Assembly (NCBI GenBank): GCA_049700195.1
Contig: JBNAVY010000029.1
Coordinates: 1 to 24,430 of the forward strand
Direction: 5' to 3'
DNA: 24,430 bases
Origin: JBNAVY01 sp049700195
GTDB taxonomy: Bacteria; Bacillota; Thermoanaerobacteria; Thermoanaerobacterales; Thermoanaerobacteraceae
Shown here: one piece after another, positions 1-7,787 of the stretch
Numbering within the stretch: position 1 is the first letter of the stretch
Layout of the letters: every line of letters begins with the position of its first letter
Program-made: the position numbers and the translations under genes
The notes under the pieces: model-generated
The model's input: only the letters and a program-made list of their open reading frames with translations
Told to the model about the DNA's origin: nothing
Database searches by the model: none

Positions 1-55
1 AACCTATGACCCCCTGCTTGTAAGGCAGGTGCTCTCCCAGCTGAGCTATGCGACC
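1..55 (-). tRNA. tRNA-Val (anticodon TAC), 3' part cut by the window edge
   Basis: Read on the minus strand from 55, the sequence gives a seven-base acceptor strand (GGTCGCA), the TA at positions 8-9, a D arm with the AGCTCAGCTGGGAGAGC pattern, and an anticodon arm CCTGC-CTTACAA-GCAGG with TAC in the loop, which reads Val codons. The T arm and 3' acceptor strand lie beyond base 1, so it is truncated by the window, not a pseudogene. It follows tRNA-Pro after 7 bases, so the two are probably one transcript. Confidence 0.93.
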
Positions 56-62
56 ACAATAT

Positions 63-138
63 TGGTCGGGGTGGAGGGACTCGAACCCCCGACCCCATGC
101 TCCCAAAGCACGTGCGCTACCAACTGCGCTACACCCCG
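63..138 (-). tRNA. tRNA-Pro (anticodon TGG)
   Basis: This is a complete 76-base cloverleaf on the minus strand. The acceptor CGGGGTG pairs with CACCCCG, followed by discriminator A and a genome-encoded CCA (63-65). The anticodon arm CGTGC-TTTGGGA-GCATG carries TGG, for Pro. The T arm has GGTTCGAGTCC. The gene is first in a Pro-Val tRNA pair and has a promoter just upstream (158-186). Confidence 0.96.
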
Positions 139-157
139 ACGTTCAGTGACAAAATAA

Positions 158-186
158 ATTATAATAAAAAATTGTTTTTTTCACAA
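158..186 (-). promoter_or_regulatory. Sigma-A-type promoter of the tRNA-Pro/tRNA-Val transcript
   Basis: On the minus strand, TTGTGA (186-181, 4 of 6 to TTGACA) is separated by exactly 17 bases from TATAAT (163-158). The predicted start, near 151, lies about 13 bases upstream of tRNA-Pro. The placement and spacing fit a housekeeping tRNA promoter. Confidence 0.75.
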
Positions 187-298
187 ACCCCATATACGGG
201 CAAAATCCGCCGTTTCAACCATATAAACCTTTATAATCTTTTAATTCTTAGCAATTACACTTGCATTCTATATTATTTCTTTTGATTAACTGCTTAGT

Positions 299-314
299 TT
301 TAGTATATACTAAA
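299..314. repeat. 16-bp perfect palindrome upstream of the glycosidase gene
   Basis: TTTAGTATATACTAAA is its own reverse complement. It lies in the 276-base spacer between the divergent tRNA promoter and the gene starting at 415, about 50 bases before the likely -10 box. It has no T tract and no loop, so an operator is more likely than a terminator. The binding protein is unknown. Confidence 0.4.
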
Positions 315-365
315 CATATTACAGAAAATTTATTTTTTTGTAATATGTCCGTAACAATCATTAAG

Positions 366-371
366 TATAAT
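366..371 (+). promoter_or_regulatory. Possible -10 box for the phosphodiester glycosidase gene
   Basis: A perfect TATAAT lies 44 bases before the GTG start at 415. I see no good -35 at 16-18 bases; a TTGTAA at 338-343 is 22 bases away. The gene may need an activator or use a different sigma factor. The rest of the 139-414 spacer is AT-rich and shows only the tRNA promoter and the palindrome. Confidence 0.35.
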
Positions 372-414
372 CAAGTTATATATGAAAAATACATTAATTG
401 CTGGAGGGATTTGA

Positions 415-2772
415 GTGAACTTTAAAAAACTTATATCACTTTTTGTATCTTCTGCTTTTATAGCTTCGATTTTACCGTTTCCTTCGGTATTAGCAGATAC
501 ATACAACATTATTGCAAAAAATGAAACATCACAAATTATAAGCAAAGGTGTAACACATAAAAACATTACATATTTTACAACAGAAGGCTGGATAAATATA
601 AATGTCTTAAATATAAATTTATCAGACAATTATACTGATGTTTCAACTATTTTTAATCCTAATGGTCTAAAAGAGAGAATGACAGTAAAAGATATGGCAA
701 ATTATGCTGGAGCTATTGCGGCTGTTAATGGAGACTTTTTTGATACTAAAACAGGTTTTCCTGTCGGTCCAACTGTTATAGATGGTAGATTAATAACAGA
801 TCCTTCAAATCCAGATAAACTTGCAGCCTTTTCAATAAATAACCAAAAACTCCCATCAATAGATTATTGGAGTAAAAGTTTATCAGTAATTTTGCCAGAT
901 GGTTCTTCAGTGCCTATCTCATCTATTAATAAAACAAGTACAAATTTTAATTATTTAAATATGTATACTACAGATTGGTCTAATATGTCTCCAGGTTCTT
1001 CAGAAAGCATACCAGATCTTGTTGAAGTCATTGTAGACAGGAATAATACCGTTTTAGAAGTAAGATACGCTCAGCCTCCCGTTGAAATACCAGAAGGAGG
1101 TTACGTGTTAGATACAGCAGGATTTTTAAAAGACATACTTTTAACATTAAAACCAGGTGATATTATACAAAAAAATATTACTACTACACCTTCATATGAA
1201 AATCTTGAAATGGCTGTAGGAGGAGGTACAATTCTTTTAAAAAATGGTTTAATATATCCCTTTACTCATGAAATTAAGGGTAATCTTGCAAGAACTGCTA
1301 TTGGTTATACACATGATAAAAAAAGTTTAATTATTGCTACTGTTGATAATAGTTCAACACGTGGTATGTCTTTAAATGAAATGGCAAATCTGATGCTTTC
1401 ACTGGGAGCATATGATGCTATTAACCTTGATGGAGGCGGCTCAACTCAAATGGTATTAAGACCCTTAGGTGATACACAAACTATTCTTCAGAACTTTGCA
1501 AAAGATGGATATGAAAGAAAAGTAGCAAATGCAGTTGCTATATTTAACAATGCTCCAAAAGGTAATTTATACGCTCTTAAAATTGAATCAGAAGATAAAA
1601 ATGTTTTTGTAGGTTTTCATAGAAAATTAACAGTAAAAGGTTACGATGAAAATTACAACCCTATTGTAATAAACCCTTCTGATATTCAATTTTCTGTAAG
1701 CGGTATTTCGGGAAATTTTGATGGAAACTATTTTGTTCCTTCAAGCACTGGTGAGGGCATTATAACTGCAAGAATAGGCAGTGCAACAGGGATATATAAA
1801 ATTACATCTTTAGATAAACCTGTAGACATAAGATTTAATCCTTATAGTGTATACATTGACAAAAACAAATCTATGCAAATTACTGTTACCGCTAAAAATA
1901 TCAAAGGCTACAGAGCTTTAATCGATCCTCATGATATATCATGGGAAATTTATAATAACATAGGTACTATTGACTCTAATAATACTTTTAAATCATCATC
2001 TTCTGATATTAGTGGAGCTTTAGTTGCAAATGTAGCAGATAAAAAGGGAGTTTTAAATGTTAAAGTTGGAAATGGCTCTGATTTTGATAATTCTATGTTG
2101 CCTAAAGTACCTGATTTTTGGACTATTGATCCAGCAAATAAAGATGTACAAGTAAAAAATACTTCTGATTCTTTTAAATTTATGGTTTTTGGTGATACTC
2201 AGTATAATACCCTTTTAAAACTTCAATTATCTCTAAAAGCTGCTGATATAGCAAATAAGAATTACCCTCTTGTTATATTTACAGGTAAAGTAAATGACAG
2301 GGTATTAAATTCTCTTAAAACACAATATATAACAGTAGATAAAAATTTAGTATATGATTACAATAATTCCACTTTTATAGTATTAAATAATAAAGGTGGC
2401 AGTTTATTATCCTATGACAAAAACCAGTGGAGTTGGTTTTTGACTCAACTAAAAAATGTAAAAGGTAATAATCTTTTTATAGTGTTACCTCAACCTGTAT
2501 GGGGCTCTGATGGTTTTAAAGATGATAAAGAAGCAACCCTGTTTGAAGATACTTTAAAAAATTTTAAAGAAACGACTGGAAAAAATGTATGGATTATTTA
2601 TGGCAGCCAAAATAAATTTTATACAACTTTAAATGATGAAATTCGGTATATAACAAATTACGGTACAGATCCAAGAGGAAATACGACTGATATATATAAA
2701 GATTTTGGTTATATATCAGTAATGGTAAATGGTAAAGATTTAAACTATACATTTAATAATCTAATTAACTAA
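415..2772 (+). CDS. Secreted phosphodiester glycosidase (NAGPA-like) with a degenerate metallophosphoesterase tail
   Basis: This is a 785-residue exported protein. It has a Sec signal peptide with likely cleavage after Ala27 (VLA-DT). Residues ~95-380 match the phosphodiester glycosidase family (NAGPA, DUF2233): AAVNGDFFD at 102-110, GGGT at 269-272, ARTAIGYT at 292-299 and INLDGGGSTQMV at 336-347. Family members remove N-acetylglucosamine from phosphodiester-linked sugars; in bacteria they are often linked to cell-wall glycans, but the substrate here is unknown. Residues ~385-560 look like two Ig-like (BIG-type) beta domains. Residues ~585-785 resemble a calcineurin-like phosphoesterase: FGDTQ at 592-596 is kept, but the usual GDxxD, GNHD and GHxH motifs are missing. 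The start is GTG, with GGAGGG six bases upstream. It is monocistronic and ends in a hairpin. The NAGPA call is strong; the tail call is inferred. Confidence 0.85.
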   Translation: MNFKKLISLFVSSAFIASILPFPSVLADTYNIIAKNETSQIISKGVTHKNITYFTTEGWININVLNINLSDNYTDVSTIFNPNGLKERMTVKDMANYAGAIAAVNGDFFDTKTGFPVGPTVIDGRLITDPSNPDKLAAFSINNQKLPSIDYWSKSLSVILPDGSSVPISSINKTSTNFNYLNMYTTDWSNMSPGSSESIPDLVEVIVDRNNTVLEVRYAQPPVEIPEGGYVLDTAGFLKDILLTLKPGDIIQKNITTTPSYENLEMAVGGGTILLKNGLIYPFTHEIKGNLARTAIGYTHDKKSLIIATVDNSSTRGMSLNEMANLMLSLGAYDAINLDGGGSTQMVLRPLGDTQTILQNFAKDGYERKVANAVAIFNNAPKGNLYALKIESEDKNVFVGFHRKLTVKGYDENYNPIVINPSDIQFSVSGISGNFDGNYFVPSSTGEGIITARIGSATGIYKITSLDKPVDIRFNPYSVYIDKNKSMQITVTAKNIKGYRALIDPHDISWEIYNNIGTIDSNNTFKSSSSDISGALVANVADKKGVLNVKVGNGSDFDNSMLPKVPDFWTIDPANKDVQVKNTSDSFKFMVFGDTQYNTLLKLQLSLKAADIANKNYPLVIFTGKVNDRVLNSLKTQYITVDKNLVYDYNNSTFIVLNNKGGSLLSYDKNQWSWFLTQLKNVKGNNLFIVLPQPVWGSDGFKDDKEATLFEDTLKNFKETTGKNVWIIYGSQNKFYTTLNDEIRYITNYGTDPRGNTTDIYKDFGYISVMVNGKDLNYTFNNLIN

Positions 2773-2808
2773 ATATAACCTCTTCGATTAATCGGAGAGG
2801 TTATATTT
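2771..2808. terminator. Long palindromic terminator between convergent genes
   Basis: Bases 2771-2783 pair perfectly with 2796-2808. The interior 2784-2795 is itself palindromic apart from one T-G wobble. A T-rich stretch follows on the plus strand. The stop codon of the glycosidase gene (2770-2772) touches the stem. The opposing gene ends at 2830, so it probably serves both strands. Confidence 0.8.
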
Positions 2809-2829
2809 TAGTTAAATTTTTGCAATATA

Positions 2830-3453
2830 CTATTTAAAATATTCATCAGCTATTTTTATCAGATAATTTATTTCTTCTAAAGTTAAATATTTGCTTAAAA
2901 TATCCATGATCTGTTTATCTTTATCTTCTGTAATTCCATCTTTTGATATTTCCATTATTTTCTCTATATTGTCATTCCCTATTTTTGTTATTATATTAAT
3001 TACTTTGACTTTCTTATCAAAATCCATTTCCCTTTGAACTTTTAAAATTTCTTCAGGTGTAACTAATATTTTGTTTTTATCTTTTTGAGTTTTATTATCT
3101 TTAATTTCATCTTTATAAATTTCTTCTATTTGCCTGTTTTTTTCTTTTAGAAGCTCATCAATATATTTTTCTTTAAATATTCTTACTTTTCGTTTATTCT
3201 CGTCATCATCCCTTCCTTTTATTTCATATTTTTGTTCCATGGGTAATTTTATATCTTTTATATCGCTTTTTTGATTTGCATCGGCTATTTCTTCTGCTTT
3301 TTCAAATTTGTTATTTCCCATCATATAATCGCTAAAAGTATTTATCTGTGGATCTGCTGTAATTGGTTCTTCTGTTTTATAATTCAGCATAATTATAGTA
3401 ATAAATAAACCAATGGAAAAAACAACAAGGGAATATGTAATAATTTTTTTCAT
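2830..3453 (-). CDS. Unrecognised membrane-anchored, charge-rich protein (207 aa)
   Basis: I do not recognise this family. The N terminus has a basic MKK followed by a hydrophobic helix (residues ~4-24) with no lipobox, so it is probably a signal anchor that leaves the rest outside the cell membrane. Residues ~45-135 are very rich in Lys, Asp and Glu and probably form helix or coiled coil. The C terminus (~145-207) is a compact amphipathic helical segment in which two similar stretches (NIITKIGNDNIEKIMEI and DILSKYLTLEEINYLIKI) suggest a helical repeat. There is no enzyme motif. It is divergent from yyaC across an 89-base spacer and convergent with the glycosidase gene. The sporulation-gene neighbourhood hints at a spore or envelope role, but that is only context. 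Confidence 0.7.
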   Translation of the reverse strand: MKKIITYSLVVFSIGLFITIIMLNYKTEEPITADPQINTFSDYMMGNNKFEKAEEIADANQKSDIKDIKLPMEQKYEIKGRDDDENKRKVRIFKEKYIDELLKEKNRQIEEIYKDEIKDNKTQKDKNKILVTPEEILKVQREMDFDKKVKVINIITKIGNDNIEKIMEISKDGITEDKDKQIMDILSKYLTLEEINYLIKIADEYFK

Positions 3454-3542
3454 ATTGCCACATCCTTTTCAGGTGAGTTTGAACACTTTTATTATTAGTT
3501 AAGAATGATCTTTTAATTCAAGTTTATTCAGGAGGAGAGGAT

Positions 3543-4055
3543 ATGGAAGAATTACGCCTTGGATATAGAGATAAAAATAATATTTACTTTTTATCAAGCT
3601 TTCTAAATAAACATCTAAATTATAATTCTATTTTTTTATGCATAGGTACAGATAAATGTATAAGCGATTCTTTGGGTCCAATTGTTGGTGATATGCTATC
3701 AAAAGAAATTTCTGGCTTATATATATATGGAACATTAAAATATCCAATACATGCTATAAACCTTTTAGAAAACCTGGAATACATAAAAAAAAAGCATCCT
3801 TACTGCAATATTGTTGCAGTTGATGCTTGCATCGGAGATAAAGAAAGTATAGGTAAAATTTCTGCAAAAAAAGCACCTATATATCCAGGAAAAGGTGTCG
3901 GCAAGAACCTACCTGCTGTCGGTGATTTATCTATAACAGGCATCGTCGATACCTATGATGGATTAAAATTAAATTCTATTCGTTTAGGTTTTATCTTTGA
4001 AATGGCAGAAGTAATAGTAAACAGCATTAAGGCAGCATTAAAGCTCAAATATTAA
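3543..4055 (+). CDS. yyaC: YyaC-type putative spore protease
   Basis: This 170-residue protein matches the YyaC family, which is related to the germination protease (GPR)/hydrogenase maturation protease fold and is found across spore formers. The N-terminal part has CIGTDKCISDSLGPIVGD (~33-50), and the middle has VAVDACIGDKESIGKI (~92-108). The conserved Asp residues in these strands are the expected catalytic or metal positions of the fold. The C-terminal GDLSITGIVD segment is also typical. A peptidase role in the forespore is inferred from the family and has not been proven. The start at 3543 follows a strong AGGAGGAGAGG site. No signal peptide is visible, so it is cytoplasmic. The 3' end is embedded in a terminator shared with the convergent GerMN gene. 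Confidence 0.88.
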   Translation: MEELRLGYRDKNNIYFLSSFLNKHLNYNSIFLCIGTDKCISDSLGPIVGDMLSKEISGLYIYGTLKYPIHAINLLENLEYIKKKHPYCNIVAVDACIGDKESIGKISAKKAPIYPGKGVGKNLPAVGDLSITGIVDTYDGLKLNSIRLGFIFEMAEVIVNSIKAALKLKY

Positions 4056-4071
4056 ATTATTTGAGCTTTAA
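4038..4071. terminator. Bidirectional terminator overlapping the 3' ends of yyaC and the GerMN gene
   Basis: Bases 4038-4050 pair perfectly with 4059-4071 around an eight-base loop. Both stop codons (4053-4055 plus strand, 4057-4059 minus strand) lie in the loop region, and the stem codes for the last residues of both proteins. T-rich flanks are modest on both strands. Confidence 0.75.
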
Positions 4072-5505
4072 TGGTACTGAAACAAGATTTTGCATTGAAC
4101 CATCTTCTGCATTTATTGAAAATACTTCAAGTATTCCATCCTGGATCTCTTTAACTGGTTTATATGATATAATAGTTTCAAAATCTCCCCAAGAAGGAGC
4201 AGATTCACTTGCTCGGGCAAAAGTTTCACATAAAATGTTTCCTCTTTTATCTGTGAGTCTTATATTAACATTACCTTCAAAAACTCTAGCTTTACCAATA
4301 ACTTTAAAAGGGCTTGTGACCAGATTATTTTTAACTGGAGAAATAATTTTTATATTTGTTTCGTAAGAAATTTTACTTTTATCTGAAACAATTATCGCTC
4401 TTGCTTCTTTATTTTTATTTAAGATTATCCCAAGTTCATCTCCTAATTTTATTTCACTAAAATTAATATCTCTTTCCGCATATCTAAAACCTCCTTGCGT
4501 ATCATAGCCAACTTTTGCCTGAAAATGTATAATTGCATCCGGAAGCACCTTTATGTCCGGACCTGCTTGATTTCTCATGTCTTGAGAATCCTGATACTCT
4601 CTTTCAATAGTAATGACTCTATTAGTATAATCTATATTTTTGACAATACCATATATAAAAGACTCTCCATCTTGAGGTTTTGTTTCTGGTATTTTAGTAA
4701 ATTTAGCTTTTACATTATCTATAGTCCATATATTTGTTCTATCAACACCTAATGGTTGTATCAAAGTTACTAAATATACTTTATTGTCATGAACAGCATC
4801 TATATATGCAACTCCATTTGCATTGCTTAAAAGAGTAAATACATCTTTTTCGCCAAATCCTGCAATGCCACCTTCTTTGCTTAAAGTAAGTATAGGATCA
4901 AGTCTCCATGTGTCTTTTCCTAAATCTACTTTTGCCTGCCATTTTTTTGCAAGTTCAGGATTTGTATAAACATCTCCTGTAATAATTTCTCTCTTTAGAG
5001 GATCTAACCCTATATAATAATTACCAATAGTGTCAATTTTATTTCCTTCCTCCAAAAATTGAACATTATCTATGCCTGGAATGTCAGTTATAGTATTTAT
5101 AATAGCTGCTACTTTCAATTTATCAATTTTATTATCACCATCAGTTGTATTAACAGCATTAATAAAACCTTTGGAAAAATTAACAAAAGCTGTACCATCT
5201 TGAACCTGAACAGATAATAATTTTGCATCAGAAGAAAAAACTGGTTTTTCATAAAATTCATCTGATGGTCCTTTTATCATTTCATTTAAAATAGTTGTCA
5301 TAATATCTGAATCTTTTGATATATATCTCCTTTCAAGTACCAGCCCATTCATTTTATCATTTAAAAAATATAAAGAAATTTCTTTGGAAACATCTTGTGC
5401 CAATGGTTTGGGATTTATAGGTTTATTGTTGTCTTTAGCTGTTTTAGTAGCACAACCTGAAAATAATATTAATACTAAAAAAATTAATGGGATAAATCTT
5501 TTCAT
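4057..5505 (-). CDS. GerMN/Gmad2-domain lipoprotein
   Basis: This 482-residue protein starts with a lipoprotein signal (hydrophobic core, then FSGC with Cys18 as lipidation site), so it should be tethered outside the membrane. Residues ~42-165 form a GerMN domain (EMIKGPSDE, then VQDGTAFVNFSKGF), as in B. subtilis GerM, which acts in sporulation and germination. Residues ~280-370 form a beta-rich middle with no family I can name. Residues ~380-482 match Gmad2, the Ig-like domain that often accompanies GerMN (ISPVKNNLVTSPFKVIGKA, then WGDFE). The start at 5505 follows AAGGGAGGGG. It may bind peptidoglycan or other spore-envelope proteins; no catalytic motif is seen. The gene lies 141 bases downstream of the histidine kinase with no clear terminator between, so read-through is possible. 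Confidence 0.88.
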   Translation of the reverse strand: MKRFIPLIFLVLILFSGCATKTAKDNNKPINPKPLAQDVSKEISLYFLNDKMNGLVLERRYISKDSDIMTTILNEMIKGPSDEFYEKPVFSSDAKLLSVQVQDGTAFVNFSKGFINAVNTTDGDNKIDKLKVAAIINTITDIPGIDNVQFLEEGNKIDTIGNYYIGLDPLKREIITGDVYTNPELAKKWQAKVDLGKDTWRLDPILTLSKEGGIAGFGEKDVFTLLSNANGVAYIDAVHDNKVYLVTLIQPLGVDRTNIWTIDNVKAKFTKIPETKPQDGESFIYGIVKNIDYTNRVITIEREYQDSQDMRNQAGPDIKVLPDAIIHFQAKVGYDTQGGFRYAERDINFSEIKLGDELGIILNKNKEARAIIVSDKSKISYETNIKIISPVKNNLVTSPFKVIGKARVFEGNVNIRLTDKRGNILCETFARASESAPSWGDFETIISYKPVKEIQDGILEVFSINAEDGSMQNLVSVPLKLK

Positions 5506-5646
5506 TTATATCCCCTCCCTTTATTATCTTTGTTTTACTTTAAATTATTTATCTATTCAAAAACATATAATACCTTACTATGATATATAATACTATAATT
5601 TTGTTACACTAATATTAAATAAAAATAAATTATTATTAATAAATTA

Positions 5647-7041
5647 TTAAATTTGTTTTTTAGGAAGAGTAATTTTGAAAACAGTGCCTTCTCCAACTTT
5701 GCTTTCAACTTTTACATGGCCTTCATGTATATCAATAATTTCTTTTGCAATTGCAAGTCCTAAACCAAAACCTCCGCTTTTCTTAGACCTGGCAGTATCC
5801 CCTCTTGAAAAACGATCAAAAATATTTGGAAGAGTAGTTTCGCTTATACCAATTCCATCATCAGAAATAGTTATTAATACATTATTCTCATCAGTATTAA
5901 GATTTATATTAACATTACCACCAGGTTGGGTGTATTTTATCCCATTTTCTACTATATTATAAATCATCCTGTAGAATTTATCAGCATCAACATTTGCATA
6001 AATATCTTTGTTGTTTTCAAAAAAAATATTAACCTTTTTATTCTCAGAAAGAGCTTTTAAACTTTCCACGACATCATTTATTATATCACTTAAATTATAT
6101 TCATTTAGTTTCAATGAATTTATTTTGTCCATTCGAGCGAGTTCAAGAAGTTCATTTACAAGACGCGTCATCCTGTCTATTTCAGAATCAACGTCTTTTA
6201 AAATTTCTTTATACAAAGATATATCAGTGCTTTTACTATCAATTAGAGATTCTATAAGAGCTTTAACAGATGCAAGAGGTGTTTTTAATTCGTGGGAAGC
6301 ATCAGATACAAATTGCTTTCGCTCTTCATCAATTTTTTTTAAATTAAAACTCATTTTATTAAATGCTTGTGCTAATTTTCCTATTTCATCATTTCCTTTT
6401 ATGTCTACTTTATAATCAAGATTACCCTGAGATATTATATTAGCTGCATTAGTAAGTCTATTTAAAGGATTAGTTATATAACCAGCTATAAAAAGACTTA
6501 TTATACTGATCAAAAAACCTATACCTGTAAATATATATATCATCATGAATTTTATAGAATTAAGTAAATCAATTATATTATCTATTGAAGTTGATATTAA
6601 AATTACTCCACTTACTTTATCCTTTACAGTAACTGGAACAGCAACATACATAGCCCAGCTGTTATCACCAAAATTGTGGACACTAGTAGAACCTTTGCCT
6701 TTTAAAGCTTCTTTGACATCAGCATAATTTTTAATATTCTGACCTTCTAATTCTTTTGAAGCTGCTGAATCTACAATAACTTTACCACTAGCGTCAGTAA
6801 ATATAACTCTGGAATCAATTTGTTTAGAGTATTCAACCAGAGTTGGCTCTATAAGATAAGATGATGTCCCTATAAATCGTGACACTATATTTGAAATCAT
6901 ATTTGCCTGTGTCAGATTAGAAATTCTTACATTATTTATATAGCTTGTATCAATATAATCATATAGATAAATACCTGTAGATATAAGTGCAATAATAAGT
7001 ATGGTCATATATAAAGTGAATATCTTCCATCTAAGATTCAT
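5647..7041 (-). CDS. Membrane sensor histidine kinase
   Basis: This 464-residue kinase has the classic layout: TM1 (~7-28), an extracellular sensor region (~29-160) that looks like a single Cache/PAS-type fold, TM2 (~163-187), a HAMP linker (~188-238), a HisKA dimerisation helix with phospho-acceptor His250 (SDASHELKTPL), and an ATPase domain with the N box Asn366 (YNIVENGIKY), G1 DDGIGI (394-399) and G2 GGFGLGLA (423-430). All catalytic residues are present. It is co-transcribed with the response regulator: the start is only 9 bases after the regulator stop, and its ribosome site (AAGGTGAT) lies at that junction. The signal is unknown; the extracellular domain suggests an envelope or small-molecule cue. 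It resembles PhoR/VicK-type kinases, but I cannot assign it to a named system. Confidence 0.93.
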   Translation of the reverse strand: MNLRWKIFTLYMTILIIALISTGIYLYDYIDTSYINNVRISNLTQANMISNIVSRFIGTSSYLIEPTLVEYSKQIDSRVIFTDASGKVIVDSAASKELEGQNIKNYADVKEALKGKGSTSVHNFGDNSWAMYVAVPVTVKDKVSGVILISTSIDNIIDLLNSIKFMMIYIFTGIGFLISIISLFIAGYITNPLNRLTNAANIISQGNLDYKVDIKGNDEIGKLAQAFNKMSFNLKKIDEERKQFVSDASHELKTPLASVKALIESLIDSKSTDISLYKEILKDVDSEIDRMTRLVNELLELARMDKINSLKLNEYNLSDIINDVVESLKALSENKKVNIFFENNKDIYANVDADKFYRMIYNIVENGIKYTQPGGNVNINLNTDENNVLITISDDGIGISETTLPNIFDRFSRGDTARSKKSGGFGLGLAIAKEIIDIHEGHVKVESKVGEGTVFKITLPKKQI

Positions 7042-7050
7042 TTTATCACC

Positions 7051-7728
7051 TTACTTCATAAAATATCCTGAACCCCATTTAGTAAATATGTATTTGGGAT
7101 TTGCAGGATCATCTTCTATTTTCTCTCTTAGTTTTCTAATGTGTACTGTTACCGTATTTGTATCACCTAAAAACTCAAATCCCCAAATTATATCTAATAG
7201 TTTATCTTTTGTAAACAATCTTCCAGGATTTGATGCAAGGAGCACTAAAATATCAAATTCTTTATTTGTAAGTTCTAATAATTTCCCATTTTTTCTTACT
7301 ATGTGTTCTTTTGTATTTATATATAAATCTCCTTTTATTATTTCATCTTTATTTCTTATATATGGATTGTTAGCCCTCCTAAATAGTGCTCTTATTCTAG
7401 CTATCAACTCACGTGTATTAAAAGGCTTGGCAAGATAATCATCTGCACCCATTTCTATACCTACAATTTTATCTATATCCTCACCTTTTGCTGTTAACAT
7501 TATTATAGGGATATTTGAAAATGTCCTTATTTCTCTGCATACTGTAAAACCGTCAATTTTAGGAAGCATTAAATCTAAAATAATTAGATCATAATTACCT
7601 GTTCTCACTTTTTCAAGTCCTTCTTCACCATCATATGCAGCATCAACTATATAACCTTCTCCTTCTAAAGAAAGTCTAAGCCCTTTTACAAGCATTTCTT
7701 CATCATCTATAATAAGTAATTTTTCCAT
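7051..7728 (-). CDS. OmpR/PhoB-family response regulator
   Basis: This 225-residue regulator has a receiver domain (1-~118) with the acidic pair Asp8/Asp9, phospho-acceptor Asp52 (LDLMLP), Thr79 and Lys101 (YLAKPF), all in place. It is followed by a winged-helix DNA-binding domain (~128-225) with the typical LTNKEFDIL start and TVTVHIRKLREKI recognition region, ending WGSGYFM. It is first in a two-gene operon with the kinase at 5647-7041. The start follows GGAGGTGG. A TGGTATACT extended -10 box lies just upstream (7748-7756), giving a very short leader. Targets are unknown. Confidence 0.94.
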   Translation of the reverse strand: MEKLLIIDDEEMLVKGLRLSLEGEGYIVDAAYDGEEGLEKVRTGNYDLIILDLMLPKIDGFTVCREIRTFSNIPIIMLTAKGEDIDKIVGIEMGADDYLAKPFNTRELIARIRALFRRANNPYIRNKDEIIKGDLYINTKEHIVRKNGKLLELTNKEFDILVLLASNPGRLFTKDKLLDIIWGFEFLGDTNTVTVHIRKLREKIEDDPANPKYIFTKWGSGYFMK

Positions 7729-7747
7729 ATATCCACCTCCATATATA

Positions 7748-7756
7748 AGTATACCA
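7748..7756 (-). promoter_or_regulatory. Extended -10 promoter of the two-component operon
   Basis: TGGTATACT on the minus strand fits TGn-TATAAT with one mismatch. It begins five bases after the T tract of the preceding gene's terminator. Predicted transcription starts near 7741, so the leader would begin almost at the ribosome site (7733-7740). No -35 match is seen, as expected for an extended -10 promoter. Confidence 0.5.
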
Positions 7757-7760
7757 CATA

Positions 7761-7787
7761 AAAAAAATAGCCTGAAGGCTATTTTTT
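7761..7787 (-). terminator. Intrinsic terminator of the LacI-family gene
   Basis: The 11-base stem (7762-7772 with 7777-7787) has a TGAA loop and, on the minus strand, a run of Ts (7767-7761). The gene's stop codon TAG (7779-7781) is inside the stem, and its last Lys codons supply the A side. Confidence 0.88.

Noticed and set aside
97..285. 62-residue plus-strand ORF
   Set aside because: It overlaps the tRNA-Pro gene and its promoter on the opposite strand and lacks a ribosome site.
299..414. Riboswitch or T-box leader before the glycosidase gene
   Set aside because: I could not find a conserved aptamer or specifier arrangement; only a short palindrome and a -10 box are visible.
330..629. 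99-residue minus-strand ORF over the glycosidase start
   Set aside because: It covers the start of a well-supported gene, has no family resemblance, and lacks a ribosome site and a promoter.
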